Source of the DNA: Anthracocystis setariae
Lineage: Eukaryota; Basidiomycota; Ustilaginomycetes; Ustilaginales; Ustilaginaceae
Length of the DNA: 64,000 bases
Direction of reading: 5' to 3'
Assembly (NCBI GenBank): GCA_928724745.1
Contig: CAKMXJ010000015.1
Location: forward strand, 597,208-661,207
The notes under the pieces were generated by a model. The model searched no databases and was not told the DNA's origin. It worked only from the letters and a program-made list of their open reading frames with translations. The position numbers were made by a program, and so were the translations under genes. Positions 43,017 to 52,200 of the stretch are shown in pieces (the first letter of the stretch is position 1; every line of letters begins with the position of its first letter).

Positions 43017-44510
43017 CTAGAGCGGGGCAGGGACGCTGAGGTTGACGTGGACCGCCTTGACATTGGTGTAGTTGGCAAGAGCGTACTCGCCAAGCTCTCG
43101 GCCAATACCAGAAGCCTTGTAACCGCCGAAAGGAACCTGAGGGTTGAGCTGGTTGTAGTTGTTGACCCAAACGGTGCCGGCCTTGAGCTTGTGTGCGGTC
43201 TCGAGCGCACGGCTAATATCGCGGCTGAAGACCGCAGCAGCAAGGCCGTACATCGAGTCGTTGGCGATGCGGATGAGGTCCTTCTCGTCCTTGAATTTGG
43301 TAACAACAACGACGGGGCCAAAGATCTCCTCCTTGGCAATCTTGGCATCGTGGGGCACGTCGGTGAAGATGGTGGGCTCGATGAAGTAACCCTCGTCGCC
43401 CTTGCGGACACCGCCAAGGTGGAGGTTGCCGTCCTTCTTACCGGACTCGATGTACTCCATGATACGGTCGTATTGGAGCTGAGACACCTGAGGACCTTGG
43501 AAGGTGTTGGCGGCGAAGGGGTCACCAACCGGGAGCGCCTTGCAGTGGGCGGTCATCTTCTCCATGAAGGCGTCATAAATGTCCTCCTCGACGTAGATAC
43601 GCGAACCGGCACAGCAGCACTGACCGTGGTTGAACATGATGCCGAAGGCAGACCACTTGACAGCCTGGTCGAGGTCGGCGTCCTTGAAGATGATGTTGGG
43701 CGACTTGCCGCCGAGCTCGAGGGTGACCTTCTTGAGGTTGGTCGAGGCAGCAGCCTTCATGATGTTGCGGCCGACAAGCGTGGAACCGGTGAAGGCGACC
43801 TTGTCAATGTCCATGTGCTGCGAGATGGCGGCACCGGCGACGGGACCGAAACCAGAGATGACGTTGACGACACCAGGAGGGAAGCCAGCCTCAACAATGA
43901 GTTCGCACATCTTGATGGCGGAGAGAGGAGTTTGCTCGGCGGTCTTGAGTACGATGGTGTTACCGGTGGCAAGCGCGGGTCCAAGCTTCCAGGCAAACAT
44001 GAGCAGAGGGAAGTTCCAAGGAATGATCTGACCACAAACACCGATAGGCTCGTGTCGAGTGTAGTTGAGACGCTTGTTGTCGACTTCGATGACCTTTCCG
44101 TGGTTCTTGTCAGCCCAACCACCGTAGTAACGGAGGTTGGCGGCAACAGCAGCAACGTCGAAACCCTTGGCAATGGAGAAAGCCTTACCGTTGTCGAGCG
44201 ACTCGATGGCAGCAAGTTCGTCAATGTTCTTCTCGACAAGGTCGGCGAGCTTCATGAGCAGCTTGCCACGAGCATCACCGGGAGTGTTTTCACCCCAGAC
44301 GGTCTCGAAGGCGTGACGTGCAGCCTTGACGGCAGCGTCGACATCCTTGGCGGAAGCCTCGGCGACTTGGCCGATCTCCTTACCAGTCGAAGGGTTGATG
44401 GTGGCAAAAGTCTTTCCGTCGAGAGCAGGAACAAACTTGTTGTTAATGAACAGGTCCGCCTGAACGGTGGACTTGATGCCGTTAGGGAGGTCAAGCTGAA
44501 GAGTCGGCAT
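43017..44510 (-). CDS. NAD(P)+-dependent aldehyde dehydrogenase (ALDH1/2 class; Iad1-like candidate)
   Basis: Oxidises aldehydes to acids in the cytosol. 497 aa, single exon, full-length class 1/2 ALDH: VCGQIIPWNFPLLMFAWKLG, the Rossmann loop FTGSTLVGRNIM, the general-base motif LELGGKSPNIIF, catalytic cysteine in NHGQCCCAGSRIYVEE (Cys-Cys-Cys), KEEIFGPVVVV, and the C-terminal FGGYKASGIGRELGEYAL. There is no mitochondrial presequence. In U. maydis a protein of this type and length is known as an indole-3-acetaldehyde dehydrogenase (Iad1); orthology is plausible but unproved here, as fungal ALDHs have several close paralogues. It is strongly codon-biased, suggesting high expression. A 538-codon open frame lies on the opposite strand and is treated as a shadow. 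Confidence 0.93.
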   Translation of the reverse strand: MPTLQLDLPNGIKSTVQADLFINNKFVPALDGKTFATINPSTGKEIGQVAEASAKDVDAAVKAARHAFETVWGENTPGDARGKLLMKLADLVEKNIDELAAIESLDNGKAFSIAKGFDVAAVAANLRYYGGWADKNHGKVIEVDNKRLNYTRHEPIGVCGQIIPWNFPLLMFAWKLGPALATGNTIVLKTAEQTPLSAIKMCELIVEAGFPPGVVNVISGFGPVAGAAISQHMDIDKVAFTGSTLVGRNIMKAAASTNLKKVTLELGGKSPNIIFKDADLDQAVKWSAFGIMFNHGQCCCAGSRIYVEEDIYDAFMEKMTAHCKALPVGDPFAANTFQGPQVSQLQYDRIMEYIESGKKDGNLHLGGVRKGDEGYFIEPTIFTDVPHDAKIAKEEIFGPVVVVTKFKDEKDLIRIANDSMYGLAAAVFSRDISRALETAHKLKAGTVWVNNYNQLNPQVPFGGYKASGIGRELGEYALANYTNVKAVHVNLSVPAPL

Positions 44511-46539
44511 GTTGGATGATCTGGGTCGAGTCGATGGCGGGTGAGGTGAAATGTGATCGATGGAAACAGAACAGGGATCTTCGAACGGAGTCGGGCAGCA
44601 CGTGTGCCTGGACGTAGATTCTCTCAGTTTATATACGGCACAAGCAGAATGCCGCTTTTTGGCGCGCGCGGGGTAAGAAGTTGCTCAACCAGACGGCAGC
44701 GACCGCAGCTCCACGTCTGAATACGGATGGCATCTGACGAGTGAGAGCGAGCGACGAAGCGATTGGAGAGAGCCAAATGGGGGGGTTGCGGCAGCTGCTG
44801 CTTGGTCGGCGCGGTCGGGCCAAAAGTCAGCGACGCGTGGAATGTCGGTCAAGAGCCGCATTATAATATGTGGAGTGCTCGAAACAAAAAAAAAAAAAAA
44901 AAAGGAAGGTGGGCGACTGCCTGGCTTCACACAAAGCAGAAGAGCAGAAGCCGTGGCAGCAGTGGCGGCGGGCACTTCCGCCAAGCTCATCCCCACTCGC
45001 TGTTCTTCCTGACCGACTATACAGTACAGGACAGTAGTCTGACTGGCTGACGCGGAAACACAACACACCGAAACGAACGGGCCAACATTATTATGATCGT
45101 TTGCCTTTTGTGGCTGTCGCAGAGACAATTGACTCGACCGTCAGTGCACCGTGCTCGTCGAGGCGGTCCAATTCTCGCCCGCCAACACGGCTTCTCCGAC
45201 CTTGACGGTCATGCGCTCACATCACAACCCCCTTTTGCCATGTCTGTGTCACCGCTGTCATACCAGAGTCGATCCTGACACGCAACTTTTCGCCTTTTCC
45301 TTGCCTTCAGGCTCTGAGCTTTATGGCGCGATCAGGCTACGCTCCCGTTGCTCGAGCTGCTTGTGCCATGCTACTTGCGCACTGAGAGGCACGGCGAGAC
45401 TCCCTCAGTTGCACGTCCAAACCCTTCCCATAGAAATCATGTGTGAGCGCGTGTCTGCCGCAACTTGCAAACCCCGAAAGCCTCTGTCGCGATCCGGCTA
45501 AACATCGCCCCTCCATTGTCGCTGTTTCTTCAGCATGGCTCTCTGTTGCATCTGCGTGCAAGTACATCGCTACAGAACAATGTTGATCGTCTCCACACGC
45601 TTGAATCGACATTTCCCAGTTTCACACAACTTTGCCGGTGAATGAGCATCATGATGATTCCAGCTCGATGCGTAGTCGTGGCCGGTTGTTGGCATGGTCT
45701 TGCGCGCTGCTTCGAGCGCTCTTCATCTGTCTCGTCATCCTCAAGGCTATGCAATTTCAAAACGAACCGTGTTCAGCCAAGTTGCTCCGGCCTTCGCATA
45801 ATTGTAACCGTGGGGTCACGCGGTGTTGACCGCAAGCGATTTTCCCCCACACTAGCCGATGTGCTCGAGCGTGTGCTACTGTATTGTTCTGCCGCCTCGA
45901 AACATAGTCGCGGCCGATCACCACTCAGAACCTCCCAGCTCCAGTTTAGCTTCTCCGCATCTTTGTCCCGCTTCGTATACGGCTATTACAACGCTAGATT
46001 TGCTTCACCTAACCGGCATATGGATCGGATCGGATAGAATTGATGGTATGCGAGAATTGCTTCCAGAGACAAAGAAGCACAATTTGACAATGCCACATCT
46101 TTATTCACATTCCCTTGCGCGGGCATGAATTTGCCGTTCTCGGGCTAATGTCAAGATCACACCTGATGCGAGCTTGCCGTCAACTGAGACTGCCAATGCA
46201 CTGCTTGGCTGCTCGACAGTCCAAACCGGTTCCAAGGCGTGAAAAACAGGCTCGACATGAAAGGCGGCAGCTAGCCGCAATTCACCTTCCCCCGATTGAC
46301 TCTTGTCACTTGTCGGTGCCCTGGTCCCCGCTTGGCTTGTTTCTGCTGTTGCTCTACACGCGCTTTCAGAGTACGCGACGATCAGACAAGCTTAGCACCC
46401 GTTGCAGGTTCCGAGATGCGCTTTAACATGACAGAAAAATTCATTCCAAAGGTGATCTGTGATCCACCGAACAAAAATGGTGGAGCGCTTGGGAAGCTTT
46501 TTTTATGTAAGACGTGTTAGATTCGTGCGTTGTCTGTGC
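44511..46539. other. 2-kb interval between the ALDH gene and the retrotransposon
   Basis: It contains the ALDH promoter (TTTATATACGG near 44628), an A-run at 44886-44902, TATACAGTACAGGACAGTAG around 45019, and no recognisable gene. It marks the transition from the housekeeping block to the mobile-element-rich part of the window. Confidence 0.4.
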
Positions 46540-46544
46540 ACGGG
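46540..46544. repeat. 5-bp target-site duplication, left copy (ACGGG)
   Basis: ACGGG immediately precedes the left LTR and is repeated exactly after the right LTR at 54359-54363, the length typical for Ty1/copia integrases. Confidence 0.92.
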
Positions 46545-47343
46545 TGTAAAATTATAGCAAATGAGAAATGACGGCCTTACGGCAAAGCCAAAAGGGATAA
46601 GTAGTTACTTCTGACTTTTGAGCGTGACTTACGGAAGTAGGCGTCGGGTGATCAACCCCGACGTCGGGTTCTGACAAACTGCGGGTTTGTTAGAATCCCG
46701 GAAGTCTTAGGATTACCGAGCGTTATCTTTGTTGTTATATCAAAGATCCACGTCTGGTTTCGTACGCTCACGTCGTTTCGCAGAGGTTAGGAAGCTCGAA
46801 TGAGAAATACTGTGAGTACTCGACAATTGCTCGACGAGTTGTCGGAGAGAAGGTATGATAAGAGTAAATGGGGAAAAGATTCGATGGAATTCCAAGACCA
46901 TTAACGGGGCATGACAATACGGTGCTTATATACACAACTGACTAGCTCGGATGCTTGTACATGGGAGCTCTTGGTGATTCGTTACAAGAAGTATCACATT
47001 TACGGCGTGGTCTTCTTGCTTCGTTACCAGTGAGCGACTCCGTCGATGAGGGCGTGGTCCCGAGGTCGGATTGAGAGGTTCCGTTGTGGATCTTTGTGAT
47101 ATGCCCGGATATGGTGAACCCGACCTCGGGTTTGGAGTAATGTCTTGCGTCGTGTGTCTCGAACGGTGGGTCTTGGACGCGTGTATGAGTTTCCGGCGAA
47201 TTTCCATAACTGCGGTCGTGTTTGTCCGGATCCGGAATAAATCGCTAGTCCGCATGCGGATGGCAGAACCCGACGTCGGGTTCTGGGCCGAAGGGTGAAA
47301 TGCTCTAAGTGTGAGGCGACATGAAGAACCCTAGATTCTAACA
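46545..47343 (-). repeat. 3' LTR of the copia element (799 bp)
   Basis: It begins TGTAAAATTATAGC and ends GATTCTAACA on the plus strand, giving TGT...ACA termini. Compared by eye with 53560-54358 I see no difference, and frames crossing it translate identically in both copies. It carries palindromes at 46657, 47119 (one mismatch) and 47269. Confidence 0.95.
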
Positions 47344-47352
47344 GTCCCCCGC
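47344..47352 (-). other. polypurine tract of the copia element
   Basis: On the minus strand GCGGGGGAC directly abuts the 3' LTR, the expected site of plus-strand DNA priming. The same nine bases lie next to the LTR of the diverged relative at 57563-57571, which supports a functional role. Confidence 0.6.
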
Positions 47353-47423
47353 GCCGAGCACTTCACACACTTCGGGCACACACAACACTAAGTGACAAGG
47401 GAACGTGGAATTTGCAACTGGTC

Positions 47424-48938
47424 TTAAGGACCCGAGACGTTTGAACCAGAAGCGCGAACGAACCTGTTTCGAGGACCAGGGGCTTCGCGCTTATCGACAA
47501 GCTCTTCGGCCTGGCCAAGGAGCTTGATAAAGTAGGAGGGATCCCACCTCTTGGGGGTGGGCTTCCCGGTACGTGATGCTACGATCGCATCAAGGCAAAT
47601 CTCCTTGGCTTCGTTGAGCTTGCCTCGGAGTTCGTCAATTGTGACTATCCTTTTCGTTCTCTTGCCTTCGTATCCAAGTCCACGGCAGGGCTTGGAGATC
47701 ACTACGCAGTGATCGCAAGACCTGCGGTCGGGTTCTCGCTTCTTGCCTGATTGAGTGATTCCGGCGCCGAATGTGCAATGAACTCCGATGAGTTGGCACT
47801 CTTGACATCCGGGGTTTGCGACCACTAAGCCGGGGTGTAGTGGTTGGTCGAGGGAGAGGAAGTGTCGACGCGTGCTTAGCACAACTCCGGCCGGGACAAC
47901 GAATCGCTTCTGCTTGGAGAGAGGTACCCCGGGAGTGATTGGCCCCGACCACGCCAGGTGCGAGGGAAGGGGGTATTCCAAGGATCCGCCACCGGGTTGT
48001 GCTTGGTCGTCTTGATGGTTGACTTCGGCGTTCGCAGCAGCAGTTGCGGCGGCACCAACTACACGGCGACGGGAGGCAGACGTTGACGCCTCGGCGAGCT
48101 CGATTGCCCTAACGGGGTTGGAATGACGAGCGGGGGTGCTTCGTCTCTCTTGCTCGTCGTTGTCTTCCTGGTCGAAGCTTGGGTCCAGCTCGAAGTCCCC
48201 ATCGACGAGGGAATCGTCCAAATACAGAAAGAGGGCTCGCCCGTCGGTGGGTTCACTCTCTCCTGTGGTTGATGCCGCCGGCCTCAGCGTAGGGAGCGGT
48301 CGGCTGCGGAGGCGTAACGGGCGTACGGCCTCATTGTGCTCGGATCGGATTGGTTGGGCGTTGTTTGAGCCAGATGGCTCATTGTCTTGATTTGCCATGT
48401 CTTCGTCGACAGAGGGCTCGGCGTTGGTGAGAGGTGGGCCCTGGCACGTTGGTGGCAGGGGCTGGTCGTCGATTTCCATGGCCTCTTCTTGGCCCTGTGA
48501 GGGGGAGGCGTGAGTGTCGGTTGAGTTTGTTGGAGGGGTATTGTCGTTATCGTTGGCAACGCTGGCGACGGGGTAGGCATTTTCGTTGGCTGTGTTGGCT
48601 GTGTTAGCGGCTCTCCTTCGCCTGGCTTCGCTTGCCTTGGCGAGAGCGTTCTTCTTGGCCTGGGAAAGTCGTTTCCCCATCGTTTCTTGAGGAATGGTGT
48701 CGGTTGTGGTGGTGGTGAGAGAGGTATGAGGGCGGAGAGTGTGAGAGAGCGTACTGAGGGTTCTTTCTTCGATCCGCGCTTCTATCCCAATCCTTTGTTT
48801 GGTAATGCTTTGTTCGTTCTGTTCCGCAGTTGGCGCAGCATGTAGTAAGGGCCAGACGTCGGGTCTTATGACCCGATAGGGAGTATTGTCGGATGCGCCG
48901 CGTTTCATCTCGGTGGATGTGATTGCGCAATGTGACAT
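47424..48938 (-). CDS. accessory retrotransposon gene: acidic protein with Zn2Cys6-like cysteine pattern
   Basis: 504 aa from the first ATG; starts at M11 or M87 (48680, MGKRLSQAKKNALAKASEAR) are equally possible, and the first ATG overlaps a TATA-like word. Not part of a standard copia element. From the N-terminus: a Lys/Arg-rich stretch (~88-110), a low-complexity Asn/Thr/Ser region, an acidic hydrophobic segment LFLYLDDSLVDGDFELDPSF (~236-255) resembling transcriptional activation domains, then cysteines at 378, 381, 388, 408, 411 and 418 spaced CX2CX6CX19CX2CX6C, followed by RGLGYEGKRTKR. This is the spacing of fungal Zn2Cys6 clusters with a long middle loop, but the usual basic residues between Cys2 and Cys3 are missing (QLIGVH). 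All six cysteines persist in a diverged copy at 57.6-58.25 kb. A DNA-binding regulator is an inference. Confidence 0.7.
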   Translation of the reverse strand: MSHCAITSTEMKRGASDNTPYRVIRPDVWPLLHAAPTAEQNEQSITKQRIGIEARIEERTLSTLSHTLRPHTSLTTTTTDTIPQETMGKRLSQAKKNALAKASEARRRRAANTANTANENAYPVASVANDNDNTPPTNSTDTHASPSQGQEEAMEIDDQPLPPTCQGPPLTNAEPSVDEDMANQDNEPSGSNNAQPIRSEHNEAVRPLRLRSRPLPTLRPAASTTGESEPTDGRALFLYLDDSLVDGDFELDPSFDQEDNDEQERRSTPARHSNPVRAIELAEASTSASRRRVVGAAATAAANAEVNHQDDQAQPGGGSLEYPLPSHLAWSGPITPGVPLSKQKRFVVPAGVVLSTRRHFLSLDQPLHPGLVVANPGCQECQLIGVHCTFGAGITQSGKKREPDRRSCDHCVVISKPCRGLGYEGKRTKRIVTIDELRGKLNEAKEICLDAIVASRTGKPTPKRWDPSYFIKLLGQAEELVDKREAPGPRNRFVRASGSNVSGP

Positions 48939-49247
48939 ATAAATGACTGTGGTGTTAGCGGTAATTTATTTGTAATTTTTGTTATCCGGTATCGAATTTT
49001 GAGTTTTTGTGCTGAATATGAAGTCCCGACGTCGGGTTCTATGGTCCAATAGGTATTGCTGTATCTTGGGTTGCATGTTCATGCAGGGTCCAATTATTTT
49101 GTTGGCTTTTATTTTCGGTGTTGGTCTTGTTCGGATATTTTTCGTGTTGTTTTGATGTTTTTCAGGGAAAACGCGTCGGGTCAAATTTGTACATGTACGG
49201 ATCTTGATGATTAATCTGTGGAAAAGGAAATCCGTCGTCGGGTTTTC

Positions 49248-52200
49248 TTAGTTCGTGGGAAGTATGTGAAGGTTCTCGCGGTTGGCTTGAACCTTGTTCT
49301 TTTCCAATGCCTTAGTTAGAATGTCTGCCAGTTGGTTCGTTGTCGAGACTGGCTTTACGATCAGTAATCCTTCTGCTTGGTATGATCGGGTAATGTGATA
49401 CTTGAGGCAAAAATGCTTGGTTTGGTTGTGGAACTTGGGTTCCTTAGCAAGTTCGATGGCCGCGCGGTTATCCACCATGAGTTGTGTCGGGTTCTTGACT
49501 TTTAGGCCGAGTTCTTCGACCAGCCAGCGGCACCATGTGATTTCCTTTGCTGCTTCAGCCATAGCTACATATTCGGCGTATGTTGTAGAGTCCGTGATGA
49601 TGGACTGTAGCTTAGAAATCCAGCTGTATGGCATAGTATTGACCGTGTTGACAATTCCCGACGTTGATCTCAAAGTCAGTGTGTCCCCCGCGTGATCTGC
49701 GTCGGTGAATGTTTGAAGTAGGGACCCGAAATCAAGGTTCATGTCGTGGATTGGAAACCCGACGGCGGGTTTATATTCCAGACCGTGGGTTTCTGTTCCC
49801 TTGAGGTAACGTAACAAGTGCTTCGCCTGAACCATAGCATTGGAATGCGGGTTTGCAAGTTCGCGGCTGAGTCTCTGTACAGCATAACTGATATCAGGTC
49901 TCGTGCATGTCGCAATGTAGAGGATTTGGCCGACGATGCTCCTATACTTGGAATGTTCTGATGAGGAGAGGAGGTCCCCTTCTGCTATGTTGGCACTTGG
50001 GTTGAGCGGAGTGTGTACGATGTTGGCAGATTCGAGCCCGTAAGTCAGAAGGAGTCGTCGGATGTAGCTGGTTTGGGACAAGTGTATGGAGTCCGGCGAT
50101 TGTTTCACTTGAATGCCTAGAATGTAGTCAAGCTGTTCTCCACCCGTCATCTTGAAGTGCTTCCTGAGGTCGTTCATTACGCTTTCGGCGAGGGGTTTAG
50201 AGCGAGCGAAGATGAGTATGTCATCCACGTAGAGTGTGAGGACGAGCGGGTGAGTTTCGGACCCCAACGTCGGGTTTTTGATGTAGAGCGCGGAATCGTG
50301 GTTACTGCGCTTGAAACCCATTCCTCGCAAAGTCGAGTCCGCCTTTTGGTACCAAGTACGACCAGCTTGTTTGAGGCCGTAAAGCGATTTGTTTAACTTG
50401 CAAAGCAGACCCGGGGTGTGAGGATCTGCGTCGGGTTCTCGAGGCGGCGGTCGCATGTATATATCTTTGTCAATTTCGCCATTGAGGTAGGCGGTTTCGA
50501 CATCCATTTGGTAGATAGTCAATCCAATCTGTAGACTTAGGATCATGAGCAGGCGGAGTGTCGCTAGCTTCACAACGGGTGCGAAGGTTTCGTCGTAGTC
50601 TATGCCGTGTTTCTGTGCAAATCCTTGTGCTACCAAGCGAGCTTTGTACTTGTCGATGGTTCCGTCGCTTTTTTGTTTGATCTTGAAGACCCATCGACTT
50701 CCGATGACGTTTGCGTCCTTAGGAGGGGTCACAAGGTTCCAGGTGTTGTTGTCCTTGTGCGACGCAAGTTCTTTGTTCACGGCCTGTTTCCATAATTCCC
50801 AGTCGGGTCTTTGGAAAGCCTGAGTGATTGTTCGTGGTTCGTCGTCGAGTAGCCCGATTGGGTCCGAATCATCCAATCCCGACGTCGGTTTTTCGACCGC
50901 GTCGGTTTCTTCGAGGGCTGCGAGCGCGTCCAGGCGTGGTGAGCCTGGTGGTGAACCAGGTGGAGTCTGGATCCCTGCCGCTCTCTCTTCTGGGGTAAGG
51001 TAGGGCCAACTGTTTGAGTCTTCCGATGTGTTCTGTTGTAGTTCGGCGCTTTGATGATTTGACTGGGGGGGAGTATCGATTTCCTTCGTCATTGTGTTAA
51101 TTCTGGGCGGGTCCGCGAACCCGACGTCGGGTTTCGCAAACCGCACTGAACTTTCGGTATCATGCGAGAAGGGGAAGGTCCCCTCGTCGAATGTTGCGTG
51201 GACCGTTGTTATATATCGATCTTCGGCCACGTTGAATAGCTTGAAGGCCTTCGTCCCTGCAGCGATGCCGACGTAGACACATGCCAGTGCGCGGGGTTCC
51301 AATTTGTCCCTTCTTTCTTCCGGAACGTGTGCCCATGCAGCACATCCGAACGTTCGAGCGAGGGAGAAGTCAGGTGTAATGGAACGCAACAGTTGGGTCG
51401 GGATCTTCATCCCGGCGCCCTTCGTTGGGAATCGGTTATTGAGGTAGACCGCGTGGAGGAAAGCGTCTCCCCACATATGGTATGGTGAGGATGATTGGAT
51501 CATCATACAACGAGCCAGGTCGAACAGGGTGCGATTCATTCGTTCTGCGACCCCGTTCTGTTCTGGCGTGTATGGAGCGGTGTGCTCGTGGATGATCCCA
51601 TTTCCTCGAAGTAGCTCTGCAAGTTCCTTACTCGTGTACTCGCCTCCGTTATCCGACCTGATCCTTTTAATCGACTGGCCGGTTTGCTTCTCCATCATAG
51701 TTTTGTATTCCAAGAAGTGGCCGTACACCTCACTCTTCCTTGTGAGTAGGAAAGCGACGGTGAATCTTGAGAAATCGTCGATGAATGTAACAGCGTAACG
51801 GTGGCCTTGGGGAGTTTCATCAGGCATTGGACCTACGACGTCGGTATGCACAAGTTCCAGGGGTTTTGTGGAACCCGACGTCGTGTTTCGAGAAAACGGC
51901 TGTTTATGCGATTTTCCGATCTGGCATGTCTCACACTTTGCGGGTGTGCGTGGGTTGAGAATTACTTGAGGGACGACCTTCGCAATCTCTTCCAGGCGTG
52001 CTTGACCAGGATGGCCAAGGCGTTTATGCCAGTTCGTGGTGTTGGCCTCGTGTTCGGCCGCCATTCCGGCAAAGTCGGTGCCGACTTGATCGACGTACGT
52101 GAGGGGTCCAATATGGACACCTCTGCATGTGATTCTGCCATCCGTCGTGCGAGCGACTGTCTCGCGATCGTTTGTCACAATTTCCACCTTCTTCCTCATT

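Noticed and set aside
42903..44519. 538-codon open frame antisense to the aldehyde dehydrogenase
   Set aside because: It mirrors the ALDH gene, which has all catalytic motifs; strong C-ending codon bias keeps the opposite strand open. The antisense peptide is repetitive in Asp/Glu/Val/Leu and shows no domain.
46926..47255. 109-codon frame found identically in both LTRs
   Set aside because: It lies wholly in LTR sequence over the TATA box region; identity reflects LTR identity, not a gene.
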